From positions 18,786,001-18,850,000 of the forward strand of contig CM075943.1 in assembly GCA_038030265.1 (NCBI GenBank): a DNA stretch of 64,000 nucleotides, written 5' to 3'. Both the position numbers and the translations under genes were made by a program. The stretch's first letter is position 1. The number at the start of each line of letters is the position of its first letter. This document shows, in pieces, positions 22,092 to 33,729 of this stretch. The DNA comes from Corythucha ciliata (Eukaryota; Arthropoda; Insecta; Hemiptera; Tingidae). Below the pieces are notes generated by a model. The model was not told where the DNA came from. It made no database searches and was given only the letters and a program-made list of their open reading frames with translations.

Positions 22092-22400
22092 CTAATTTTC
22101 GGACGCTTTAAGGGGCTTAGAAGGCGGTGGCGTGGTTTGGGCTGTTAGGGAGGACCGTCTGAGTTCGACACTTAAGCCACTAATTAGAGCACTAGCGGAA
22201 TTTCGTAGCGTGCGGACCTGTTTCTCCGTATTCACCCAGACGTAGCCAACGTCTTCCCAGCCGATGGTCGAATGCCACACTGACAGCTTGAAGAACGTAC
22301 TCGGCGCGTCTGTCTTCATGTCTTTGACCATCGCCAGGTCCCAGGCCTTATTTTCTACGAACCCGATCATGATGTAAATTCGGGCCAGTAGATGGAGACC
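22092..22400 (-). CDS. Coding exon of an unrecognised protein, probably terminal
   Basis: A minus-strand exon begins right after the acceptor GGTTTTTGATTACAG (AG at 22401-22402) and is open for 102 codons to TAG at 22092. The other two frames stop early. The codons from about 22370 to 22180 favour G or C at the third position, unlike the AT-rich surroundings, which is the best sign of real coding here. The peptide has a hydrophobic start (LHLLARIYIMIGFVENKAW) and an aromatic segment (FFKLSVWHSTIGWEDVGYVW); the last 25 residues (SLTAQTTPPPSKPLKASEN) are low-complexity with AT-rich third bases, so the true exon may end earlier at a donor such as TGG|GTGAAT near 22229. I do not recognise the family. 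Confidence 0.6.
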   Translation of the reverse strand, partial: GLHLLARIYIMIGFVENKAWDLAMVKDMKTDAPSTFFKLSVWHSTIGWEDVGYVWVNTEKQVRTLRNSASALISGLSVELRRSSLTAQTTPPPSKPLKASEN

Positions 22401-22559
22401 CTGTAATCAAAAACCAACTCAAATAAAAGAACTGTCAGAAATCGACGTCTGTCGACACCGACATGTCGTGGACCAACTGAGTCCGCGAAAAAAGCGAATC
22501 CACCCAGGAGAAACCTCCCCACTCGGAACTCGGTGGTGCGGTGAGGGGGAAGTAATCCC

Positions 22560-23125
22560 ATAAATGTCCGTAAATAGGGTCATCTAAGCTCAATTAATTA
22601 ATTAGTTGTCGGACACATAAAGAAAAACGCTGCGAATTATCGAACAATGCCTTATTATTTCGACTGTTTATGGGTTTATTATTCATGGATGTAGTCAAAT
22701 CCGGCTTGAAATTTCATGAAAATCGACACCCCACACCCCTATGATCCCAAATCCTTTGAAAATCCCCATTTTGGACCCGCTTTTGGCCCGTAAAACCCCA
22801 GGGAGTTATTTGATCAAACTGATCAGATGTTAGGACCAACTAGACCCCAAATGGAGTCTATGTGCGAAAGAACGAGTTTTTCCGAGCAATCCTAGGGCAA
22901 GATATGGCCCGGACGGCGGACGAACATTTTTTTTTATTTCAGATTTGGATTTTACGCACTTTGAAACGTAAAACTACAAATTTTGAGGGGGGGTCAAAAA
23001 AAATTTTTGCGATACGATTACAAAGACTTATTATTGAGAAATAATAAGTCAAAAAGTGACGTATGACGTACTTATGCACTGACACGATAGGTGCAGTTTC
23101 TCCTGAGTGGATTCGCTCTTTGCAT
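22560..23125. other. No supported gene
   Basis: AT-rich sequence. It lies upstream of the exon above on the minus strand; no second exon with good signals was found in it. Confidence 0.4.
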
Positions 23126-23129
23126 GGAT

Positions 23130-23200
23130 TCCCGGGTGGCTCAGTTGGTTAGAGCACCTGCCGTGATACCAGGAGGTCGACGGTCCCACGCGCCAAGAGC
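23130..23200 (+). pseudogene. tRNA-like sequence (tRNA pseudogene or SINE head)
   Basis: Seven-base acceptor-like TCCCGGG, then an intact D arm and A box (TGGCTCAGTTGG, 23137-23148; stem GCTC/GAGC), and an anticodon-arm-like CCTGC...CCAGG with one mismatched pair. The T arm is degenerate (ACGGTCCCACGCGCC instead of a GGTTCGA B box) and no 3' acceptor strand follows. A GAT anticodon can be read if T33 is placed correctly. It is not a functional tRNA as it stands; it directly abuts a foldback element. Confidence 0.6.
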
Positions 23201-23208
23201 CAACAATA

Positions 23209-23406
23209 AGGCTGTTTTCACACTTGAGATTAAGGCATCCGATTCCCGTATCGAGGAACAGTCAAGGCGCTCCTTCACGCTTAGATTCTCGCATACAGTA
23301 TGCGATACCAGAATCTTAAGTGGGAATGAGCGCGTTTGCCGTAATGTATTTTTAGTAACCTCGATTCTGGAATCGGATACCGGAATCTCAAGCGTCAAAG
23401 CTCCCT
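23209..23406. mobile_element. Foldback MITE of about 200 bp
   Basis: Two arms of about 90 bases meet at GCATACAGTATGC (about 23292-23304). Outer arms include ACACTTGAGATT and AATCTCAAGCGT. Because it is palindromic, both strands give similar short peptides (DSRIE), which are not genes. Confidence 0.8.
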
Positions 23407-23774
23407 AAGGAATTCCAATTACATATGTATAGATGCTGAGGAGAACAAACCGCTGAAATTTAGCCGAGGCTGCGAATTTGATTTCAATCTTATCCTATTC
23501 ATTAATTTGATAGAAGTTGGGAGTCTAAGGTGGGTTCACCTATCCTGCCAGTTTGAATAGGGCAGCATATATAGTGTGTTGCTTAATCGGGTCACATTAC
23601 GATCCAAAACCATGGAAACCTTTTGTTTCAATTAATAATTATTTTAGGCATCAAAAAGATCTTCGCACCAGGCAGTATGTAACCTAGCTACGCCACTGTT
23701 CACTTACTATCCATCACCACCAACTGGATTAGTCGAATGACAAAACCCCACCACCACCACGACCATGATGACTA

Positions 23775-23885
23775 ATGGTGGATTTCACCATCACGGCTGT
23801 TTACATGAAATTCATTGCATTTGTTCCCTTAAAGTCAGACTTATCTTTAAGCTGAACCTAAAGCCGAGTTGGTGAAATCCACCAA
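23775..23885. mobile_element. MITE, TGGTGGATTTCACCA family, copy 1
   Basis: Inverted ends ATGGTGGATTTCACCA and TGGTGAAATCCACCA, flanked by TA on both sides. A second, longer copy lies at 62047-62193. The TA flanks suggest Tc1/mariner-type mobilisation. Confidence 0.8.
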
Positions 23886-23889
23886 TAAT

Positions 23890-25780
23890 TACGTCGAACG
23901 TGAGCAATTGGTGCTTTACCGGGTGAAAGCCACGACGAAGCGAAAAGAAAAACAAAATTGTATCTAATGAAACGAATTCAGGTTGTTCGCTCGGGTTGGC
24001 CAAATTTTGCTCTCCTCCCCCTTACTCAACCCCTTTCATCACCCGTACACTCATACACAAAGGTTCTGGCACCCCTCTAAGCAACTTGCGAGTGCAGAAC
24101 CTGTAGAACGGGCTTCATGAATAACCAAAAAAATGATCAGGACAACTTTTTTTTTTTGGTACAGCGATGTTGCAGTCGGTGTGTGTGGTTGCAGGGGGGG
24201 GGGGGTCAGCTTTTGAAAAAGTTCGAAGAACTTAAAGTTGGATGGTCTCCTTATCTTCCGCTAACGTTTTTCCTCCTTCCTCTTGTCATCTCCGCCAGAG
24301 AGAGAAAAAAGCAAAGAACGGAAAGATAATCTAATTTTGTCGCATATTATTCCACTTTGTTATTGCTCTTCGTTTAATTCTGGTGGGCGTTTCTCACTCT
24401 TGCCTCCTAAAACTTTAAGTGGTATTTCCTTCTTCAATTAATTATTCACTTTTTTTGCAACGTTCCATGGTTTTTATCAGGGACTAAAGGCGAAAGACTT
24501 TATTCTCCAAGTACCAAGTTGCTACGCGTGCCCTCTTGCTCCGTTGCTTAGTCCACTGTTTTTTATCACACTACGTTTGCACTACGTTGTGGCACTATGT
24601 TTGTTCAATCAAACTGACAGCATTTTCACATTTAAAATTATGGTACTGCTGGTGTTTTTTTTATGAATGTCGATACCAACGGCATGGGAGCAGGAAAGGG
24701 TGACATTCGTATCGCAGAGTGATATTTAATAGGGTTGGCTAACTAACTGCGTATTATTCTCATGTTATTCACCACCTAACTGATTAGGTGCCATTTTTTA
24801 AAAGTCCTAATCTTGACGTTTGGTGACCCTTCGGCACCATTAAAAAAGAAATGACCGAGAAGGAAAAATAGGAGTGCGCTGACTCGGAATTGCAGCGTTA
24901 TCTTCCCAAAGCCATCCAGTCGAAACTTCATTGTTTCGGTTCCCAGCTCCCCCCTCCGTCGGATAGTTAGCGTACCTTAACCTAAAACATGCAACAAGAT
25001 CAGCGCAAAGCAAGTTTAAATGTACGAAACGGTCTCTTAGTCAAAACTTGAATTCTCCTCCAAATGTAATGTATATGTTCGCTATATGAAACACGAGGCC
25101 GCGTCCTTCCAACTCCCCACGATCAATGAAGTAACCCGCTCTCATTCTGTTCGACACTTCTTTACACAAATTAAACTAAATAAATAAACGTGAGTAGTAA
25201 GAAAAGGAGTAAAACTAGATATTAAACTCCCCCCAGACCTTAATTAATACTTAATCCGGTTAATGACGCTATCAGCCGTTTATCAACGATATTATCCGAG
25301 TGATTTGGTATTGACGTCAGTGGCCGGTTCTCGTCATTCACCGACGCCTGTTAGGAATGGTTTGATGACGATGATGATGATGAAGAAGAAGACGATTCGC
25401 GGCCATTTGATGCGTTCTGTTTTTATTTTTTACTTATTCGTAAGCCCTTTTCATGTCACACTTATATCTTTCCAATCGTACCTATGTCCTCACCTCACTC
25501 TAACAATCCAATAATATTCAACGGATTCCCTTTAATTTCATTATTTCCCTTCACCTATACAACGCTAAAAAATATTTGGGAAAACACAGAATGTTCAAAG
25601 TTACCGGTTTGAGCCAGTCCGCGAAATAAATCCTGAAAATTGACCCAGAACGCCACAATCAGTGGGAAAACCTCGCATCCTGATAAAAAAAAGGTTAAAA
25701 ATTTCGGATTTCCTGTGTCAAAACCCCAAGGAACCCAGTTCTCCCCAATTTTAACGTTTTCTTACTTTTTCTTCTTTTTC
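23890..25780. other. No supported gene
   Basis: Spacer of the inverted repeat. It contains poly-G/poly-T tracts and a GATGATGATGATGAAGAAGAAG triplet run near 25370. No exon with convincing signals was found. Confidence 0.45.
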
Positions 25781-25784
25781 TTAT

Positions 25785-26475
25785 GTTTAAAAAACATAAT
25801 GATCCTTGGTAGTGACCGGATGTTTTTGAAAAACCAGCATGAAATATAGCTTCAAACATTGCATCCTGTGATCAGGGCTTAACTATACGTTATCTAACCC
25901 ACAGAACACACTCCAGCGATCTCGAAGGCACATGTGTCGACGTATACTTTCTTGAGTTGCAGGCTTGTCGATTGGGTGGCCACATGGTCTGCGAGAAAAT
26001 GCGGCCCCTGAAAACGATCCCATTCGCCCAAAAACGACGTCAGCGCAGCTAAGAATCTGACTCGATTTTCAGATCTACCGTGTCGACTTAGTAACGAGGT
26101 TTCTTCAATTTTCGTACAAAATCTTTGAAGACTTTGAGGCTATCGACTTATTGCATAAAAATTGTGACCTTTGCCCCCCCCCCCCACAAGCTTTGATTTT
26201 CGCTCAAAAATGACGTCTTTTCCTTGGAAATCCCAGCTTGAAATTGGCGAAGTTGGCTAGGAACTAATAAAATCGGCTAGAAGCTGACAAATTGGGCTGG
26301 GAACAGACTATAACGAGATGTAATCTGACAAAATTTGGCCGGGAACTGACAAAGAACTGACAGGAAACTGACAAAACAAATTGAAAACTGAAAACATGGA
26401 CCGTAAATTGACATAAAGGGCTGAATAATGACAAAATAAACTGGAAACTGACAAGATGTTCAGGATAATGCCAAA
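25785..26475 (-). repeat. Arm 2 of the 0.7-kb inverted repeat, with array F2
   Basis: Complement of 20655-21370. 26225-26475 is family F in inverted orientation (GGGAACTGACAAA units). Divergence between arms looks like 5-10 percent by eye in the unique block. Confidence 0.9.
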
Positions 26476-26569
26476 ATCTTTGCTTGTCAGGCTTCGTTGA
26501 TTCCAAGTAAAATAAAACATGATTTCACCGCTCTAGTAGTATTGAAAACTAAGACAGCACCGCGCGAGT

Positions 26570-26920
26570 CCAAACGTCGGTTTGGCTCATTTAAGAACAC
26601 AATTACACTGTTTGATCTCAGAATGTTTGTACTCAAATAGTCTTTAATTACTTAATATTAATAACATTCACGAAACTCGTAAAAATTTGACAATTACACT
26701 GTTTTCGCACTTCCGAGAACTCAATTCAACACGTGCCGCACCTTGAAAAGATCTGTTCCTTCCGAATAGTTCCCTCATGAAATAAATTTCATAAGCTTGC
26801 CTATTTAAAAACCAAACTTTCGTGGGCTTAACCCTTTCAATTTCGTGAATTTGGATCTTAAAATTAATATTTCGCGGGTATGACTTTTTAAACCAAAGTT
26901 ACGAGGCATTGGCGTGGGCC
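26570..26920 (+). repeat. Minisatellite family E/H, array E2
   Basis: A few degenerate units (AAAAACCAAACTTTCGTGGG, CAATTTCGTGAATTTGG) in the same orientation as E1. Confidence 0.6.
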
Positions 26921-26924
26921 TGCG

Positions 26925-28225
26925 GCTGTGTACAAGCCAAATTTCGAATGCTTTGCCAAGCTCATTGGAATAACTCCGCCGTCGACCTCCGCGAATATGG
27001 CGAGCTTTTAAAACTAAACCCATTTTACTTTATAAGTCCCTCACATTGTTCTTCATCCAGACACAACTTTTGGTTGCAAATTGCCGTTTTTCAGGGCATC
27101 AAAAACTTTGAATTTGCGAATTTCTGGTAGTAATCCTCTCGAAAAGTGCCGAGGAAAGAGGGCAATTTTTTAAAAATAATGATCGCGTATGGGAGGCATG
27201 GATCGTCCGTGCGTGACCTGAATAGGTTTGAATGTCTAGGATGGCGCAATTATTATCCAAACCACAAAGGAGTGATACGCCACTTAGTAAAACCGAAATA
27301 ATGTACGCACTGCTTGCTTAGAAGGCAGTGACCGCTGAACGAGGGTTCATGGAGAGCTCGCTTAAGTTATGCTAAGACACGCATGACGTCAGTGTGTAGT
27401 TGTAGTCGAAACTGACCTTTTTCTCTCTCTACTATTATCATTATCACCTCAAATCATACCACGGGTTCTTAGGAGAGGGGGGAGTGCACATCAGCAGATA
27501 CGTATCATAAACGTCATAACTACGTGGTACGCAACACGCATTGATTTTATGTTATTTTCCCACCATTGAAAGACTTAGAACTGTCATTCCAACAAAAGTA
27601 TCAAATGTGAAGGCACTTTAAAACGTGTGTTACAACTTTTTCTATTAGTAAATATCGTAGATCAAAGCGACACATCACCACGGGAGAGGGAAGTAAATCA
27701 CAGGTGGCATTAGTCTTCTAACGTGTTGTCATGAAGCCCAGGCCAAAATTTTTTTTCAACTGATGTGAGAGAGAAAAAAATTGTGGAAGCAACGATTTTT
27801 TGGCCGCTTGCTTCCCCCTCCCCGCTTTCCTATACACACAGAAAACCTTAGCGGATATTTTCTCCTATGATTAGTGTACGCTGTTAGTGAAAATGTGAGT
27901 TATTAGTGTTGGCAGGGTTGCAAGGGCAGCGACATCGACAAAAATATCCGCGTTGAGAATGCAAATTAGGCTTATTATAAGTGGTTTTTCTGCTCTACCA
28001 ATTATTCCGAATAGCAGTAATATAGATGGATTTTTGGAGAGAATGGCAGTTTAGAAAATCTAAAATATGTAAAACGGAAGTGACTGTCTTGAAGGGTGAA
28101 TTGGCATTTTCAGACTTGTCCAAAAAAACTTGAAAATTGGTCGCGAGGAAATTACTAGTCACGGCGATTGACAAGTAGGCCCCTCAACCTGACTATATTC
28201 CACAACAGAAAACAAAGTTTTTCGT
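26925..28225. other. No supported gene
   Basis: Unique sequence without recognised homology; a short open stretch at 26909-27130 has no supporting signal. Confidence 0.4.
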
Positions 28226-28232
28226 CACTCAC

Positions 28233-28281
28233 AGCACAAGTCGGCCTGGAAACTGTCGATCAAGTCCTCGAAGGAGCTTTG
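28233..28281 (-). CDS. Candidate 49-nt exon with a minisatellite-derived acceptor
   Basis: On the minus strand the sequence CTCTAAATCACAG is followed by 49 nt and a strong donor, GTGAGT (complement 28227-28232). One frame reads QSSFEDLIDSFQADLC, acidic and helix-like. The acceptor lies in a degraded unit of minisatellite G (CTCTAACCACA), which continues upstream to 28460; polypyrimidine content is poor. It starts in phase 0 and leaves one base, compatible with the candidate exons at 33567-33645 and 18934-18977. Function is unknown, and it may be a chance pairing. Confidence 0.3.
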
Positions 28282-28460
28282 CTGTGATTTAGAGCTTTGA
28301 TGTGATTTGGAGTTTTGCTGAGTTTGGGACTTTGCTGTGGTTAGAGCTTTTTGTGGTTGGACCTTTTCAGTGGTCGGTTTTTTGTTATGTGGTGCTGGTT
28401 TTTATGGTGGTTGGGGCTTTGCTCTGTTTGGGTCACCTTTGGGGTTGGAGCATCGCCGTG
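28282..28460 (-). repeat. Minisatellite family G, array G0
   Basis: GGTTAGAGCTTTTTGTGGTT-type units, the complement of AACCACAAAATGCTCT found at 52660-62000. Confidence 0.7.
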
Positions 28461-28469
28461 GATTTCAGA

Positions 28470-30550
28470 TTTGCAGTGGTGGTGGGTGAACGAGTACAAA
28501 AAAACTGGGCGCGAGTGTTCTTGTTTCATTAAGAGGCGCGTGTGACGGAAGGTTAAGTGCAAAAAAATCAACGATTTGGTAGTGTGGTAAACTTTTCCGC
28601 ACAAAAGCAAATTGATCTGAACATAAATTAACAATGGGGAACTTGCATGAATGCCCGAAAAAGTATACCGGTGAATTGGCACATGCGGACAAGGATATTA
28701 ACGGTAGTTGCAGCCCGATTGGTGCGTCTGGTGATTTTTAAATAAATTTCAAAGTTCTTCAGGAGGGGATGTATGGTGCGAGGGAAAAATGACGTCAATG
28801 AGCAGTTTTGAAGCATTTGAGGGAACTCTAAAATGTTTTGTTTACAAACAACAAGAAAAATTAAATCTCAGAAAACGCGTCTTCCCCCTTCTTCCCAACA
28901 CCATCCATTTTATTAACTGCACTTTGACGTAATCAAACCCCCACGCAAAATTTTTAAAAATTCGTCTTAAAAAAACCCTTGATTGATTTCAATGTTTAAT
29001 GTGGGCAATTGTCTTGTTGACGAGCCCACTTCAAGAAACACCAGTGATTGAAAAATGTGCAAGTTCCCCATTTGAACTCTTGAAATTTAAATTTTCCTTA
29101 AACAAACATAAGACTTTATCGAATTTTTTAATTCAAAATTTGCCTTTAAAATGAGCTTTGGGGTCCGTAGCTGTGCCGATGGCTATGCTATGGAAAGCCT
29201 CCTATCCACTCAAAAAAAAAAAAAAAAATGCATCCACACGGAAATGACTTCCCCGTCAACCAAATTCCACCCACGACGATCGAATCAATCGTCGTGAGAA
29301 TTTCACGAGGGTATAGTCGTATTAGGCTATAGTAATCCAGTAATTTGACCCTGCAGAATCGGGGTCGCGTCTTACAGACCCCACTTTTACATTCGCTGTT
29401 TCAAGGTGACAAATGCGTCGCTACGAAGAAGTAATGAGAAGAATCGCCAGTCCATAGCGGTAACTACATATTAAAAAACACTACCTACCTATTCACGGAA
29501 TCCCCCCAACCGGTTTTGAATGAACCGCATCCAAAGTCCCAAGATATGTACTCAAGCCCTGGTAGAAACGCATTTCCCACCTCGAAACAGCGAATTTTGA
29601 GCCCAAAAGGTCCCTATGAGTGAATCTAGAAAAAGAAAGAGGGGGGTTATGAAAACGGCCGCATTCACTTGTGAGAAAGCGGGGAGTTATAATTAGTTCC
29701 CACATGAGACCGACTAGATCCACATTTCAACAGGGCTATAAAACGTGTTTTCGGCTATTTCTGAGGGCACACAACACGGTTAAAATGGAGGAATATCTTT
29801 GACCAGCGATCTGATCTATTTAAATCAATCATCATCATTTAAGTCATCCAAGACTTACCCAATGGGGAAAATTCTAGGGTTCTCAGGGAAATTTCAAGCT
29901 TGAAAAAGAGCCTTGACCAATCCGCTCCTCGATTTGTCACCCTGGAGTCGAGAGAATCGATAAAACCAATAAGAGCAACGCCAAATACTTGTCATTTCTA
30001 GCCCTTGGTTGGGTGGAGACAAGTCGCACATTTCTCATGAAATGAGCGTTGTCCGAATGGACCCGTATGAACTACATACGTATACATCTCAAATCGACAA
30101 ACTCTGAGAAAATTACCCCTAAAAATTTTAAATCGGACGAAACCGCGTCCGATTTTTTTCCATAAATGATAGCCCCCCCACCCATAACCGGCTGCTAATC
30201 TGTGACGCGACTGAGCCGCATCTAAAGCCTTTCACCCCTTTTTTCGACGGCCCTGCTGGTAAAAGGGACGCCTGTCTTGATTGCTGACCTACCTAAGTGA
30301 ATAGGTAATAGACTACGATCCTATAACTAGCTTGCTTTAGAAAAAAAGAAAACCAGAAGAAAAAGATTCGTCGGAGAGGTGACAACCCCTCCCCCTCACC
30401 GCCAGACAAGTCTGTCGCACGCAATGGGCCTCGGGACATGTAGCGCATTTGGAAGGAACAGAGAGGGAGTGAAAGGACTACAAGGGGGAACAGGAAAAGT
30501 GGGCCCCCCGGGGAGGACTTTCCGCGACGGTGCGAGATTTCGCGGGATGG
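28470..30550. other. No supported gene
   Basis: Unique AT-rich sequence with an A-run near 29210. A near-palindrome CCCACGACGATCG...CGATCGTCGTGAG-type motif lies near 29270-29300. Confidence 0.4.
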
Positions 30551-30556
30551 TCAAGT

Positions 30557-31120
30557 CAAAAAAAAATTTCGCTCCGGCAGCTGGCGGTCGGAAAGAGTGC
30601 ATTTCATTTTCTATACGGATAACGTAAGCCGTCCCAGAAGTAGTAATGTTGAGACCATGATTTGTTTCGTTAATGTTTGACCCTCCCTCGTACTGCTTAC
30701 TGCCGGGTTTGTTTAAGCTGAACTTAATGGGAATCAAAGGCTATACTTCAAAATGAAATCATCGTACCGAATATAATGCTTCTGGAATCAACTGGTGATT
30801 TTTAGTGATTTTTTGACCATTTCAAGCCCTACTTTCCCCCCTCCAACACGATCGATTGGGCCCAAATGCAATACCGACCAGGGTCTTATGACTACTGATT
30901 TTTGTGCCAAAGCGCGTTCTGCTAAATTAACTTCTACGAGAGTTATCGTGCTAACAAGACAACGGCCATAATATTATAAATAAACCAATAATATGAACTC
31001 CGGAGACCACTGAATTCGTGTTCTAGAAGTTCTGAAACATGAAAAAAACATGACATGACCCAAGTTTGCCACCATCACGGCGAGACCAATAGTGCATTTT
31101 CAGAATGAAATGCACTAAAA
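30557..31120 (+). repeat. Dispersed repeat R1, copy 3
   Basis: Same orientation as 815-1640. A block of about 340 bp present in copy 1 (about 925-1263) is missing here near 30665-30727. It ends in the same AGTGCATTTT...GAAATGCACT hairpin followed by an A-run. Confidence 0.85.
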
Positions 31121-31129
31121 AAAAACATT

Positions 31130-31245
31130 TTGCGACATTGGGTTGTTCAAAAACCAAAATTGGCAAATTTAGCTTTTGGAAAAACCATTCTCGCGGGTTT
31201 TGCTCTTTCGTAAAATACATTTCGCGTGTTTTGCTCACTTAAAAA
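31130..31245 (+). repeat. Minisatellite family E/H, short array E3
   Basis: Three to four units (TCAAAAACCAAAATTGGC, CGCGGGTTTTGCTCTTTCG) immediately after repeat R1. Confidence 0.65.
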
Positions 31246-31249
31246 TCGG

Positions 31250-33560
31250 GGTTGGTTTATGATAGGAGCTGGAGATTGTCATGTTTTAGTTGCCATACTG
31301 TAATAACGTCGAACGTCACACTTCCTTCTTCTTACAGGGACATGGATTTATTTGGAAGAAACAGAGTGGAAACAACTCAAGATGTATCAGATAGAAGACT
31401 TTTCAGAATTGTATAAATGTCAATAATCGCGTTGTTAACAACCTGAGAACGACATAATGCGTGACACGTCCTACGTCCGGTATGACCAAACTATTTCTTG
31501 AGGAGCAATTATCGGCACTGATGACTCGCTTCCCCCGTTCGTTTGTTGCGCACCGTCGTCATTGTGACGTCATTTGTAATACATGCAGTTTTGGTTCGAA
31601 TTATATTATTTTTCTGTTCTTTTTAGCCTGAACCCGGAAAAAAACTACAACGCTCTTTTTTTGTTAATTCCCCCCCCCTTTCCGGTAACAAAGTTTTCTG
31701 GCGAACTCACACCCCAACCCTCTCCACAGTTCACATTAACGAGAGTTTCGTCGGATGTGTCGTTTTATTCTTTGGTAAAAAAAAGAGGGGACGAAAAAAA
31801 TGGGGTTGATAGAGAAAAATAGGAAGGGAAGGCAGCAACCCTCTCACTCACAGTGCCAGTATTATAGTTAATTGTCAAAATTGAATAGGAAACTACCCCC
31901 AACCACCCCACCAACCGCTCCCAGCAAAAAGGGAGAGGAAAAAGGAAGCTTCCACCTGGGATGGGGGTGAGGGTGTCATGAAGTGGCACCCCCATCACCC
32001 TGTTCTTTTCAATTGTGGGGGATGTTCCGAGGGAGAATTTGTCCTTAAAAAAAAAGGTTTGAGTCAGTTAACTATACAAGGTGGGGGGATAGAAAATTAA
32101 AGGCCACCTTTTTTTCACAAAAATTTAGGGATGCTTTAATTTTTTTTTAAGACGAAAAGAGAGCGAGAAAGCGTATTGATTTTGCTTGGGACCTAAAACA
32201 CGACGTCAGCTGAACGGGTAGTACTAAGTCTGGAAGTCTAGACATTAAGAAGAGACCCAACGGCGACCTGGGGGCCTTTTTTTTCCTTCAAAGTGGGTGA
32301 TAGAATGAAGAAGGGTGGGGAGATCACTCTAGGTGGTTCCCTTTTTTTAAACATTTCGTACCAGTAAAGAAAAATACGCACTCAAAACGCCAGAAAAAAA
32401 TAGAAAATTAATTCCCTTAAATCTGGTACATAAAGGGCGGAACACCGATTCGTCCAATAGAACAGGTGTCATTTTGAGTCCTAACTGCCAGTGGTCAAGT
32501 GGGCGTTTTTTTTTTTGTGTGTTTTTTTTTATGACCGAAGGGGCGTTTGACCAGCGCGAACCCTCCTATTTCTACCCTCAAAAGCTGCACTTGGTTTCAA
32601 CACCTTATTAAACATGGGAGGCCCGGACGGGCAAAAAACTACCAAAAAAAAGAACTTGCGGGTATGCATCAAGTGTATTTATAAGGGCGAGGACCCCAAA
32701 AAACTTCCCCTCTCGTCGTTTAATGCAAATATTATGTAAACAAGCGGTTTTACACGCTAAATATTCGGTGGCTATGAATACCTATTTTTTGTTACTCTGA
32801 AAGGGGAGATAAAACGATTAATTTTTGTTTAAAATAATAATATAACCGCGGAATAAGAAGGGCTGCTAATTAAATAAAAATGAGGGGTGAAACACGAGTG
32901 TAAAAAAAAACAATGTTTTGTTATACAAATTAAGCAGATTGAATTGCAGTATGCGTTTGAATGGTTCTGTTCCATTTTTAATTGGCCTCCTGTTGCTTCT
33001 TTATGACAACTTTTTGCCACCGCCATGAATGGTTAATGTGAAAAGGATCTATACGAGAAAAGAGTACGAAAAGTGTTTCTAACGAGTCCCGAAGAGGAGT
33101 AAGTGTGACGTCCATATGCATAAAAATAAAAATTCGCTGTGTGAGCCCACATAGTTCTATACGCCAATTCTACAGCTCTCCAATCACAGCTACCTCTTCG
33201 ATCAATAAGTCATCAAAAAATTAAAAAAATAAAAAACCATATGCCGGCGAGCCGAGGCGGCAATGGAGGCGTTTCTAATTGAGGGTGGTTCAAGGTCTCG
33301 GCTTCATAGGGTTCGACAGAAGAAGAGAATCCTTGTCTGTCTGTCTGGCCGGGGGCCTCGGAGATATCTCAGACAATGCCTTTTTCAGGAAGGTTTAAGA
33401 GACTCCTAGAGGGTACGAGAAGGAGATAGTGTGATAGGTCCTGGGCCGCGTTGCCAAACCTTTTCGAAAGGAGGGGAAAATTAAGTAAGGTAAAAAAAAA
33501 AACAAAGATGTGGAAGAGGCGGGGCGGGGCAATGATGGCAAAGAGAAGTAAAACTTCCAG
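31250..33560. other. No supported gene
   Basis: Unique sequence with many homopolymer runs; no exon supported. Confidence 0.4.
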
Positions 33561-33566
33561 AGTCAC

Positions 33567-33645
33567 CTGCTCGCAAGGTCGCCGGCCCAGACAAAACAAG
33601 ACGTCCTCCTCCGTTCCCTCTTTCAGACGATGAATGCGGTAGCCC
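33567..33645 (-). CDS. Candidate 79-nt exon, unknown protein
   Basis: The minus strand reads a T-rich tract ending GATGACGAG, then 79 nt, then GAGCAG|GTGACT. With one base completing a codon the frame gives YRIHRLKEGTEEDVLFCLG followed by RRPCEQ and ends at a codon boundary. The stretch is GC-rich and not low-complexity. The acceptor is only fair. Phases agree with 42072-42107 upstream and 28233-28281 downstream. Confidence 0.25.
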
Positions 33646-33729
33646 CTCGTCATCAACAAACCCCGAAAAAAAAAAACTCCAGACCGATTCAACGACCAGG
33701 TCAATGGTAACGGCCTGAGGAAGGCCATA

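Noticed and set aside
33369..33728. 119-codon minus-strand frame taken as a whole
   Set aside because: Only the inner 79 nt has splice-like borders; the rest is T-rich low complexity.
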